DNA from: Paracoccus sp. S1E-3
GTDB taxonomy: Bacteria; Pseudomonadota; Alphaproteobacteria; Rhodobacterales; Rhodobacteraceae
Assembly (NCBI RefSeq): GCF_013868135.1
Contig: NZ_JACEMU010000004.1
Span: 1,674,001 to 1,738,000, forward strand
Length of the DNA stretch: 64,000 nucleotides
Direction of reading: 5' to 3'
Part shown: piece by piece, positions 1 through 7,835 of the stretch
Position numbering within the stretch: the stretch's first letter is position 1
Layout of the letters: each line of letters opens with the position of its first letter
The notes under the pieces: model-generated
Seen by the model: the letters and a program-made list of their open reading frames with translations, nothing else
Database searches by the model: none
What the model was told of the DNA's origin: nothing
Translations under genes and position numbers: made by a program

Positions 1-1
1 G

Positions 2-673
2 GACGTGTCGGGCATCGACCGCGTCGTCGTCGCCACCGATGACGACCGCATCCGCGATGCCGCCATCAGCTTCGGGGCCGAGGTGGTGATGACCTCGCCC
101 GAATGTCGCAACGGGACCGAGCGCTGCGCCGAGGCGGTGGCGAATCTGGGCATCTCCCCCGAGATCGTCGTGAATCTGCAAGGCGACGCGCCATTGACCC
201 CCGCATGGTTCATCGAGGATCTGGTCGCCGCCCTGCGCGCCGACAAAGACGCGGATCTGGCCACGCCGGTGCTGCAGACCTCGGGCCGGATGCGCGCCGA
301 TCTGCTGGCCGACCGCGCCGCCGGGCGCGTCGGCGGCACCACCGCCGTCTTCGGCGCGCAGATGCAGGGCCTCTATTTCTCCAAGGAGGTGATCCCCTAT
401 GCCGGCCGCAACTTCGCCCCGGACGAGATCACCCCGGTCTTCCACCATGTCGGCGTCTACGCCTATCGCCCCGAAGCGCTGGCGGCCTATCCCACCTGGC
501 CCGAAGGCCGTCTGGAAAAGCTGGAGGGGCTGGAGCAGCTGCGCTTCCTGGAAAACGGCCGCCGCATTCTCTGCGTCGAGGTCGAAGCCCGCGGCCGCCA
601 GTTCTGGGAGCTGAACAACCCCGAGGACATTCCCCGCATCGAAGCCATGCTGGCGGAGATGGGTCAGGCGTGA
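2..673 (+). CDS. kdsB: 3-deoxy-manno-octulosonate cytidylyltransferase (CMP-Kdo synthetase), 5' end missing
   Basis: This is the C-terminal part of a CMP-Kdo synthetase, which activates Kdo with CTP for lipopolysaccharide or capsule assembly in the cytoplasm. The frame is open to the window edge, so the apparent GTG at 5 is internal and the first roughly 30-40 residues, with the nucleotide-binding loop, lie upstream. Visible family signatures are VVATDDDRI, GTERCAEA, the metal/CTP site VNLQGDAP, and the late segment LEKLEGLEQLRFLENG. The last codons overlap the GTG start of the following glycosyltransferase, so the two are probably translationally coupled. The location with galU, galE and glycosyltransferases suggests a role in a surface glycan rather than only core lipid A, but that is inference. 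Confidence 0.9.
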   Translation, partial: DVSGIDRVVVATDDDRIRDAAISFGAEVVMTSPECRNGTERCAEAVANLGISPEIVVNLQGDAPLTPAWFIEDLVAALRADKDADLATPVLQTSGRMRADLLADRAAGRVGGTTAVFGAQMQGLYFSKEVIPYAGRNFAPDEITPVFHHVGVYAYRPEALAAYPTWPEGRLEKLEGLEQLRFLENGRRILCVEVEARGRQFWELNNPEDIPRIEAMLAEMGQA

Positions 674-1950
674 GCGGACCTGCCGCCTGCACCCTTCCCA
701 CCACCAGCGTCGTCGTCGTCTCCCGCGGCAGGCCCGCGCATTTGCGGCTGTGCCTGACCGCGCTTGACCAGCAATACCACACCGATTTCGAGATCATTCT
801 GGTCGCCGATCCAGAAGGGCTGCGGCAATGCCCCGACCTGCCACTCAAGCGGCTGGGATTCGATGTGCCGAACATCTCGGCGGCGCGCAATCTCGGGCTG
901 GCGCAGGCGGCCGGGGCGGTCATCGCCTTCATCGACGATGATTCCGTGGCCGAGCCAACCTGGCTCGCGCGGCTGGCCGCGCCCTTCGCCGATTCCGCAG
1001 TGATCGCAGCCACCGGCTGGACCCGCGATCGCGACGGCTTTCGCTGGCAAAGCCAGACCCAGCGGATCACCCGCGACGGGCTGCCGCGCAGCCTGCCCGC
1101 CGATCCCCGTCCCAGCCTGCTCGGCCCCGAGGCGGGCGAGCCGGTGGGCACGCTGGGCACCAATTGCGCCTTCCGCGCCACGGCGTTGCGCCAGATCGGC
1201 GGGTTCGACCCGATCTTCGCCTATCATCTGGACGAATCCGACGTGAATATGCGGCTCGCCGCCGCCTTTCCACGCGGGCTGACAGCGGTGGTGCCGGATG
1301 CGCAGGTGATCCACAGCCGCGCCAGCAGTCCCCGGCGTGACGCGGCCGCGATCCCACTGGACCTGCAGATGCAAGGCCGCTCGGCGGCACTGTTCGCACG
1401 CCGGCATGGCGGGGCGCCACCGGCCGAGGCGGTGGTGTCGCGGGTCCGCCGCCAGTTGATTCGGGCGATGCTGGACGGCCAGATCGCGCCGTCGCGCATC
1501 GCCCCGGTGCTGGCGACACTGAAGGCCGGGCTGGCGGCCGGACAGGCGCAGGTGCTGACGCCGCCGCCGCCCGCCCGCGCCGATCAGCCTGCGGCGTTTT
1601 GTCGCACCCTGCGCGCCCCACGGGACAGCACCGTGTTGGGCGGATGGCACTGGCGGGCGGCTGCACTGCGTGCCGATGCGGCCCGGCTGAAGGCGGAGGG
1701 TCATATCCCGACCATCCTGTTGTTGACGCCCAGCTTTCTGCCCCACCGCGTGCGGCTGACCGAACAGGGCTGGTTCGAGCAGACCGGTGGCCTCTGGGGG
1801 CCTTCCGAGCCGGGTGATTCGCCCGTGGCCAGCTGGCGGCTTCTTGAAAGAATCACCCGCGAGACAAATTTGGCGAACCGGCGCCGGAACTTAACGCTCT
1901 CGGCGGACGTTCCCGCGCCAAGCTTGTTCCGCTACGGAACTTGCAGGTAA
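670..1950 (+). CDS. GT2-family glycosyltransferase
   Basis: This 426-residue protein is a GT-A fold family 2 glycosyltransferase. The N-terminal half starts with TTSVVVVSRGRPAHLR, contains SAARNLGLAQA near residue 70 and the nucleotide-sugar/metal motif FIDDDS near residues 87-92, and has a later acceptor-side segment with GGFDPIF and DESDVNMRL. The GTG at 670 is chosen because it overlaps the TGA of kdsB; the open frame extends further upstream but only as a shadow of kdsB. The region after about residue 300 is not recognisable, and the last 30 residues look weakly coding and contain a palindrome that may belong to the galU promoter. Sugar donor and acceptor cannot be told from sequence. Confidence 0.85.
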   Translation: MSGPAACTLPTTSVVVVSRGRPAHLRLCLTALDQQYHTDFEIILVADPEGLRQCPDLPLKRLGFDVPNISAARNLGLAQAAGAVIAFIDDDSVAEPTWLARLAAPFADSAVIAATGWTRDRDGFRWQSQTQRITRDGLPRSLPADPRPSLLGPEAGEPVGTLGTNCAFRATALRQIGGFDPIFAYHLDESDVNMRLAAAFPRGLTAVVPDAQVIHSRASSPRRDAAAIPLDLQMQGRSAALFARRHGGAPPAEAVVSRVRRQLIRAMLDGQIAPSRIAPVLATLKAGLAAGQAQVLTPPPPARADQPAAFCRTLRAPRDSTVLGGWHWRAAALRADAARLKAEGHIPTILLLTPSFLPHRVRLTEQGWFEQTGGLWGPSEPGDSPVASWRLLERITRETNLANRRRNLTLSADVPAPSLFRYGTCR

Positions 1951-1953
1951 ATG
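1924..1953 (+). promoter_or_regulatory. Possible galU promoter over a palindrome
   Basis: TTGTTC (1924-1929) and TAAATG (1948-1953) are separated by 18 bases, a plausible -35/-10 pair. They sit over a perfect inverted repeat, GTTCCG-CTA-CGGAAC (1926-1940). The element lies in the last codons of the upstream glycosyltransferase. No transcript evidence is available. Confidence 0.25.
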
Positions 1954-1994
1954 AGTTATGAGCGGAAGACCGCTATTTGAAGGGAAATACCGTC

Positions 1995-2888
1995 ATGAGC
2001 CGGAAAGTCACCAAAGCTATTTTCCCGGTCGCCGGTCTTGGCACCCGCTTCCTGCCAGCCACCAAGTCGATCCCGAAAGAGATCATGACGCTGGTTGATC
2101 GACCGCTGATTCAATACGCCATTGACGAAGCCCGTGCCGCCGGGATCGAGGAATTCATTTTCGTCACCTCGCGCGGCAAGGGCGCGCTGGAAGACTATTT
2201 CGACCACGCGCACGAGCTGGAATCGACCCTGAAGCGCGGCGGCAAGACCGACCTGCTGGATATCCTGCGCGGCACCAATATGGATTCGGGCGCCATCGCC
2301 TATGTGCGCCAGCACAAGGCCATGGGCCTCGGCCATGCCGTCTGGTGCGCCCGCCGTCTGGTGCCCGACAATGAATCGGTCGCGGTCATCCTGACCGACG
2401 ACGTCATCATGGGCGAGCCGCCCTGCCTTCAGCAGATGATCGAGGCCCATGCCGAAACCGGCGGCACCATGGTCGCCACCATGGAAGTGCCGCTGGAAAA
2501 GACCAAGTCCTACGGCGTGCTGGACGTGGCCGAGGATATGGGCGCCATCGTCAAAGCCAGAGGGCTGGTCGAAAAGCCGAAAGAGAACCCACCCTCCAAC
2601 CTGGCTGTGATCGGGCGCTATATCCTTGCTCCGACGGTGCTGCAGAATCTCAACAAGCTGCGCGAGGGCGCGGGTGGGGAAATTCAGTTGACCGACGCCA
2701 TCGCCGACGAGATCACTGAGGGCCGCGAGGTCTTCGGCCTGCGCTTTCGGGGTCAGCGCTATGACTGCGGCTCCAAGGCGGGCTTCCTGCAGGCCACCGT
2801 TGCCTTCGGTCTGGAACGCGACGAGCTGCGCGAGGAATTTCTCGATTACCTGAACGAAATCGTCTCGATGCAGCGCGCGGCCGAGTGA
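1995..2888 (+). CDS. galU: UTP--glucose-1-phosphate uridylyltransferase
   Basis: GalU makes UDP-glucose from UTP and glucose-1-phosphate, the donor for galactose metabolism and surface polysaccharides. The 297-residue protein begins with the nucleotidyltransferase signature VAGLGTRFLPATKSIPKE, followed by DRPLIQYAIDEA and FVTSRGK, and carries VEKPKENPPSNLAVIGRY in the centre, all typical of bacterial GalU. The ATG at 1995 is preferred over an upstream in-frame TTG because an AGGGA ribosome site sits about ten bases before it. Its stop TGA shares one base with the galE start, so GalU and GalE would be made together and supply UDP-glucose and UDP-galactose to the glycosyltransferases around them. 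Confidence 0.95.
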   Translation: MSRKVTKAIFPVAGLGTRFLPATKSIPKEIMTLVDRPLIQYAIDEARAAGIEEFIFVTSRGKGALEDYFDHAHELESTLKRGGKTDLLDILRGTNMDSGAIAYVRQHKAMGLGHAVWCARRLVPDNESVAVILTDDVIMGEPPCLQQMIEAHAETGGTMVATMEVPLEKTKSYGVLDVAEDMGAIVKARGLVEKPKENPPSNLAVIGRYILAPTVLQNLNKLREGAGGEIQLTDAIADEITEGREVFGLRFRGQRYDCGSKAGFLQATVAFGLERDELREEFLDYLNEIVSMQRAAE

Positions 2889-3889
2889 TGGCGGAAAAAG
2901 TTCTGGTGACCGGCGGCGCCGGTTACATCGGCTCGCATGCCTGCAAGGCGCTGGCGGCGGCGGGCTTTGTTCCAGTGACCTATGACAACCTCGTCACCGG
3001 CTGGCGCGAGGCGGTGAAATTCGGACCCTTCGAGGAAGGCGATCTGATGGACCGCGCCCGCTTGGACGAGGTCTTCGCCAACCACAAGCCGGTCGCGGTG
3101 ATGCATTTCGCCGCCCTCAGCCAGGTCGGCGAGGCGATGAGCCAGCCCGGCAAATACTGGCGCGGCAATGTCAGTGCCTCGCTTTCGCTGATCGAGGCGA
3201 CGCTGGCCGCGGGCGTGCGCGATTTCGTCTTCTCCTCCACCTGCGCCACTTACGGCGATCAGGACGGGGTGGTGCTGGACGAAAACAGCCCGCAGATGCC
3301 GCTGAACGCCTATGGCGCGTCGAAACGCGCGATCGAGGACATGCTGAAGGATTTCGGCAATTCCGATGGCCTGAACAGCGTGATCTTCCGCTATTTCAAC
3401 GTCGCGGGCGCCGATCCTGATGGCGAGGTGGGCGAGTTCCACCAGCCCGAAACCCACCTGATCCCGCTGATCCTCGATGCCATCGACGGCCGGCGCGCGG
3501 CGCTGACCATCCATGGCACCGACTATCCGACCGAGGACGGCACCTGCATTCGTGACTATGTTCACGTCATGGATCTGGTTGACGCGCATGTGCAAGGGCT
3601 GAACTGGCTGCGCGCCGGCGAAGGCCCGACCGCAGGCGGCACCGAGGTGTTCTGCCTCGGCACCGGCGACGGTTTCTCGGTCCGCGAGGTCGTCAGCGCT
3701 GCTGGCAGCGTCACCAACCGCGCGGTCCCGATGCAGGACGGTCCGCGCCGGGCGGGGGATGCGGTCAAGCTGGTCTCGGGCAGCGAACGCGCGGGACGGG
3801 TTCTGGGCTGGAGGCCCGACCGGTCCACCATGCCGCAGATGATCCGCGACGCGTGGCGCTGGCATCAGAACGGCGGGTATGAACGCTAG
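2888..3889 (+). CDS. galE: UDP-glucose 4-epimerase
   Basis: GalE interconverts UDP-glucose and UDP-galactose with bound NAD. This 333-residue extended short-chain dehydrogenase shows the N-terminal Rossmann motif GGAGYIGSH, the loop MHFAALSQVGEA, the catalytic Ser/Thr region FSSTCATYGD and the YGASK pair of the YxxxK motif, plus RYFNVAGAD and the C-terminal WRPDRS. Two starts are possible: GTG at 2885 and ATG at 2888. The ATG overlapping the galU stop by one base is preferred. Its own stop lies inside the next gene, continuing the chain of overlaps in this polysaccharide operon. Confidence 0.95.
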   Translation: MAEKVLVTGGAGYIGSHACKALAAAGFVPVTYDNLVTGWREAVKFGPFEEGDLMDRARLDEVFANHKPVAVMHFAALSQVGEAMSQPGKYWRGNVSASLSLIEATLAAGVRDFVFSSTCATYGDQDGVVLDENSPQMPLNAYGASKRAIEDMLKDFGNSDGLNSVIFRYFNVAGADPDGEVGEFHQPETHLIPLILDAIDGRRAALTIHGTDYPTEDGTCIRDYVHVMDLVDAHVQGLNWLRAGEGPTAGGTEVFCLGTGDGFSVREVVSAAGSVTNRAVPMQDGPRRAGDAVKLVSGSERAGRVLGWRPDRSTMPQMIRDAWRWHQNGGYER

Positions 3890-5120
3890 GCCGGCCTTCC
3901 TGCTGGATGTCTCACGGCTGGTTTCGCGCATCGGGACCGGCCCGCTGACCGGCATCGACCGGGTCGAAGCCGCCTGGCTGGCCCATATGGCCGACCGCCC
4001 CCATCTGCTGCTGTGCCGCGTGACGCGCGGGCAGGCCCTGCTGCCCCCGGCGGCGGGCCCCCTGATTTTGCGCTGGATCGCCGGCGACCTGGCCGGGCTG
4101 CCCGCGCGGCCCGGCTGGCGCGAGCGGCTGGCCCGGCAGTCCGGGCCGGCGGCCCGCGCGCGCACCGCGCTGCGCGAGATGGCGCTGACGGTGTCCGACC
4201 GCGACGCGCGCCGCCTCGCGGCAGAGGTGCTGCGCCGGCTGCCCGGCGCAACCTATCTGAATGTCGGCCATGCCAATCTTGACCGCCGGCTGCTGGTCGG
4301 CCTCGCCCCCATGATGCGGGTGGTGCTGATCCACGACACCATCCCGCTGGACCATCCCGAATTTACCCGTCAAGGCCAGGCGCAGAAATTCCGCACCCGC
4401 TTCATGACGGCGATGAACTTTGCCGACCTGATCGCCACCGTTTCGCGGGCGACCGCCAAGGACGTTGCGCGGTGGCGTGGCCGGCTGGCCATCACCCACC
4501 GCGCGCCAATCATTGCCGCGCCCATCGGCACCACGCTGATCCCGTCGGTCGCAGCGGAGATCCCCGCCGATCTGCCCCTCGACCGACCCTTCTTCATCGC
4601 CCTTGGCACCATCGAGCCGCGCAAGAATCACGCGCTGCTGCTGGAGGCCTGGGCCCTGCTGACAGGCGAACTGCCCGCCGCGCAGGTGCCACGCCTGCTG
4701 ATTCTGGGGCGGCGCGGCTGGGAAAATGCCGAGGTTTTTGCCCAGCTCGACCGGCTGCCGAATGGCGGCGCGGTGATCGAACGGGCCGGCCTTTCCGACG
4801 GGGCCGTCGCGGCGCTGATCGAACGCAGCCACGGCCTGCTGATGCCGTCCCGCGCCGAAGGCTTCGGGCTGCCCCTGACCGAGGCCGCCGGACGCGGCAT
4901 CCCAATCCTCTCCACCCCCTTGCCCGCAGCCCGCGAATTGCTGGGCGATTATCCCCGCTATCTGGGCGCCGAAAATCCCGCCGCCTGGGCCGAGGCTGTT
5001 GCAGAACTGGCAGCATCCCCCGCTATCAGTCTGAAACCCCTTGTCATTCCGTCATGGGCTGGGCATTTCAGACTTATTGAGCAGGCAATCTTGTCGCAAC
5101 AGAAAAACCCGACAGTGTGA
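3879..5120 (+). CDS. GT4-family glycosyltransferase
   Basis: This 413-residue protein is a GT-B fold glycosyltransferase of the GT4 (glycosyl transferase group 1) family. The C-terminal nucleotide-binding half is clear: IALGTIEPRKNHALLLEAW, then LMPSRAEGFGLPLTEAAGRG with the catalytic EGFGLP-type Glu loop, and IPILSTPLPAARELLGDYP. The N-terminal half opens with SRLVSRIGTGPLTGIDRVE, a style seen in polysaccharide cluster enzymes that act on lipid-linked acceptors. The start ATG overlaps the last ten bases of galE. The donor is likely a UDP- or GDP-hexose, but this is not readable from the sequence. Confidence 0.87.
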   Translation: MNARPAFLLDVSRLVSRIGTGPLTGIDRVEAAWLAHMADRPHLLLCRVTRGQALLPPAAGPLILRWIAGDLAGLPARPGWRERLARQSGPAARARTALREMALTVSDRDARRLAAEVLRRLPGATYLNVGHANLDRRLLVGLAPMMRVVLIHDTIPLDHPEFTRQGQAQKFRTRFMTAMNFADLIATVSRATAKDVARWRGRLAITHRAPIIAAPIGTTLIPSVAAEIPADLPLDRPFFIALGTIEPRKNHALLLEAWALLTGELPAAQVPRLLILGRRGWENAEVFAQLDRLPNGGAVIERAGLSDGAVAALIERSHGLLMPSRAEGFGLPLTEAAGRGIPILSTPLPAARELLGDYPRYLGAENPAAWAEAVAELAASPAISLKPLVIPSWAGHFRLIEQAILSQQKNPTV

Positions 5121-5133
5121 ATGGTGGCGGCTG

Positions 5134-6159
5134 GTGGCGAGACATTGGAAATCAAGCTGGAACGCGCTGCGGCTGCGCGCTGTCCGGCAATGGTATCTGG
5201 GTCGGGCCCTGCGGCGGCGCAAGCAGGTGCGGCCCCTCAAGCTGCGGCTGAAAGCAATCGCCAAGGACGCCATTCTGTGCTTCGTGACCCAGCGTAACGA
5301 ACGCATCCGCCTGCCCTATTTCCTCGATTATTATCGCCGGGCCGGGATCGGGCATTTCCTATTCGTCGATAACGATTCCGATGATGGCAGCGCCGAGTAT
5401 CTTTCGCTCCAGCCCGACGTATCGCTATGGCGCGCCACCACCAGCTACAAGGCCGCACGCTTTGGAATGGACTGGCTGAACTGGTTGCTGTTCCGTTATG
5501 GTACGGGGCATTGGTGCCTGACGGTCGACCCCGACGAATTCCTCGTCTATCCGCATTGCGATACCCGGCCGTTGCAGGCCCTTGTCGATTGGATGGACGG
5601 CACGGGGCTGAAATCCTTTCCGGCGATGCTGCTGGATGTCTATCCCGAAGGCCGCATCGGCGATCAGCCCTATCGCGAGGGCCAGAACCCGATGGAGATC
5701 GCGCGCTATTTCGACCCGGCGAATTACATGATCCACAAGAACGGCCGCTTCGGCAATCTGTGGATTCAGGGCGGTCCGCGCGCGCGCACCTTCTTCGGCC
5801 GCAATCCCGAACTGGCGCCGGCGCTGAACAAGGTGCCGCTGGTGCGCTGGGAGCGGCCTTATGCCTATATCTCCTCGACCCATATGGCGCTGCCGCGGTC
5901 GCTGAACCTGGTCTATGACGAAGATGGCGGCGAACGCATCTCGGGCGTGCTGCTGCATGCGAAATTCCTGTCCACCTTCATCGCCAAGTCCAGCGAGGAG
6001 ATGGAGCGCGGCGAACACTATGCCAACAGCCAGGAATACCGTGCCTATAACGCCGTGCTGCACAATGACATGGTGCTGTATACACCCGAGTCGCTTCTCT
6101 ATGAGGATTGGCGCCAGTTGCAGGAGATCGGCCTGATCTCGCAGGGGAATTGGGCGTGA
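5134..6159 (+). CDS. Glycosyltransferase family 2-like protein (Glyco_tranf_2_4 type)
   Basis: The product is about 341 residues and resembles the GT2-like group whose members carry RNE, DND and DPDEF motifs. Here these are VTQRNERIRLPYFLDYYRR (residues 51-69), FVDNDSDDG (77-85) and VDPDEFLVYP (131-140). The basic N-terminus could lie on the membrane. The start is uncertain: no ATG is in frame, the frame is open back to 5041 within the previous gene, and GTG at 5134 is chosen as the first GTG after that gene's stop. Its end overlaps the GTG start of the next gene, so it belongs to the same transcription unit. Similar proteins in Rhodobacterales sit in exopolysaccharide loci; the exact transfer is unknown. 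Confidence 0.75.
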   Translation: MARHWKSSWNALRLRAVRQWYLGRALRRRKQVRPLKLRLKAIAKDAILCFVTQRNERIRLPYFLDYYRRAGIGHFLFVDNDSDDGSAEYLSLQPDVSLWRATTSYKAARFGMDWLNWLLFRYGTGHWCLTVDPDEFLVYPHCDTRPLQALVDWMDGTGLKSFPAMLLDVYPEGRIGDQPYREGQNPMEIARYFDPANYMIHKNGRFGNLWIQGGPRARTFFGRNPELAPALNKVPLVRWERPYAYISSTHMALPRSLNLVYDEDGGERISGVLLHAKFLSTFIAKSSEEMERGEHYANSQEYRAYNAVLHNDMVLYTPESLLYEDWRQLQEIGLISQGNWA

Positions 6160-7835
6160 GCGAGACAATCCGCCTGGGGGTGGTTTTCCTGTGCCATAAC
6201 GAACTGGACGTTGCCGCCCAGATGGTGCGGATCTGGCACGATGGCGGGGCGGGGGTGGCCATCCATGTCGACAGCCGTGCCGACGAGGTCAGTTATCAGA
6301 CGATGCGCCAGTCCCTCGCCGACCTGACGGACGTTGTTTGGGTCGAGCGGCGGAAGTGCGAATGGGGCATGTTCAGCATGGTCGAGGCCACGCAGGCCGC
6401 CGCTACCGACTTGCTGCGCCGGTTCGACAATGTCACCCATGTCTTCGCCGCCTCGGGAAGCTGCCTGCCGCTGCGCCCGGTGGCCGAGCTGTGCGACTAT
6501 CTGCGCCGCCACCCCCGCGTGGATTTCATCGAAAGCGTCAGCGCGCAGGATGTCGGCTGGACTGTAGGCGGCCTGAACATCGAGCGGTTCGAGCGGTATT
6601 TCCCCGTCTCGTGGCGCAAAAGACGGCGGCTGTTCGACTGGCTGGTGAACATGCAACGCAAGTTCCGGCTGCGCCGCCGGATGCCGCGCGGGCTGGCGCC
6701 CCATCTGGGTTCGCAATGGTGGTGCCTGACCCGGCAGACGCTGGACGCGATCCTGACCGATCAGCGGCGCAGCGAATTCGACCGTTTCTTCCGCTGGACC
6801 TGGATTCCCGACGAATGCTATTTCCAGACGCTGGCCCGGCGGCATTCCAGCCGTATCGAAAGCCGCTCGCTGACGCTGTCGAAGTTCGATTTCCGGGGCC
6901 GCCCCTATACCTTCTACGGCGACCACGCCGAAATGCTGTCGCTGTCGCGTTGCTTCGTCGCCCGCAAGGTCTGGCCGGGCGCACGCGATCTGTTGTCGCG
7001 CTTCCCCGAGGATCGCGGTCCGCGGGCCCTGCGCGACGAACCCGATCCCGCCCGGATCGAGCGTCTGATCAACCTCACCGTCACTCGGCGCACGCTGGGG
7101 CGCCCCGGCCTCTACATGCAAAGCCGCTTTCCCAAGAAGGACCGCGAAAACGGCAAGACCGCGGGGCGCTATGCGCTGCTGCAAGGCTTCACCGACCTGT
7201 TCCCGGAATTCGAGACCTGGCTTCAGGCCCGTGTCGATGCCGATGTCCATGGTCATCTGTTCGCACGGGAAAGCGTCGAGTTCTCCGGCCGGCCGGCGAT
7301 CGGGCCGGGGGCGCTCTCGACCCATCCCGAAAGCCGCGATTATGACCCCTATGGCTTCCTGACCAGCCTGATCCGCATCACCGACCGCACGCAGGTCTTC
7401 CAGTACGGCCCGCGCGACCTGCAGGCGCTGAACTGGTTCATGGTCACCGACCCCAATGCGGTGATCCGGGTCATCACCGGGGCGTGGGTGGTGCCGCTGA
7501 TGCATTCCGGCATGCCCTTCGACGACATCCGCCATATCGCTGCCCGACTTCAGCGCACCGAACTGACCCAACTCGGGGTGCTGCGCTCGGTCTGGGTCAA
7601 GGCCGATGTCGAGATCTGGGAGCTGGCCGATTTCGTCGCCCGCCCCGCCGCCATACTGCAGCGCGTGGTCCGCGACCTGACGCCGGGGACCTGGCCGCTT
7701 TACGACCAGTATCCGCAGCTGCGCGATCTGGACCAGCTTGGCCGCTTCCTGCAAAGGTTACGCAATGCCGGACTGCAACCGCGCCTGATGGGCGATTTCC
7801 CGGCCACGCGGTCGGAACAGGAATGGAATGTCTGA
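6156..7835 (+). CDS. Core-2/I-branching-type N-acetylglucosaminyltransferase with a long C-terminal domain
   Basis: The 559-residue protein has an N-terminal GT14-like domain of roughly 280 residues. It shows VFLCHNELDVAAQMV, VAIHVDSRAD, the aromatic segment CEWGMFSMVEATQAA and the family's VFAASGSCLPLRP (residues 97-109). GT14 enzymes branch glycans with beta-1,6-GlcNAc or add xylose. A second part of similar size (about 280-559), including FPEFETWLQARVDADVHGHL and NWFMVTDPNAVIRVI, is not a transferase I recognise; I recall bacterial GT14 proteins of this order having such a tail (DUF5928), but that is from memory. The GTG start overlaps the preceding stop. The gene overlaps the sulfotransferase downstream by eight bases. 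Confidence 0.78.
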   Translation: MSETIRLGVVFLCHNELDVAAQMVRIWHDGGAGVAIHVDSRADEVSYQTMRQSLADLTDVVWVERRKCEWGMFSMVEATQAAATDLLRRFDNVTHVFAASGSCLPLRPVAELCDYLRRHPRVDFIESVSAQDVGWTVGGLNIERFERYFPVSWRKRRRLFDWLVNMQRKFRLRRRMPRGLAPHLGSQWWCLTRQTLDAILTDQRRSEFDRFFRWTWIPDECYFQTLARRHSSRIESRSLTLSKFDFRGRPYTFYGDHAEMLSLSRCFVARKVWPGARDLLSRFPEDRGPRALRDEPDPARIERLINLTVTRRTLGRPGLYMQSRFPKKDRENGKTAGRYALLQGFTDLFPEFETWLQARVDADVHGHLFARESVEFSGRPAIGPGALSTHPESRDYDPYGFLTSLIRITDRTQVFQYGPRDLQALNWFMVTDPNAVIRVITGAWVVPLMHSGMPFDDIRHIAARLQRTELTQLGVLRSVWVKADVEIWELADFVARPAAILQRVVRDLTPGTWPLYDQYPQLRDLDQLGRFLQRLRNAGLQPRLMGDFPATRSEQEWNV

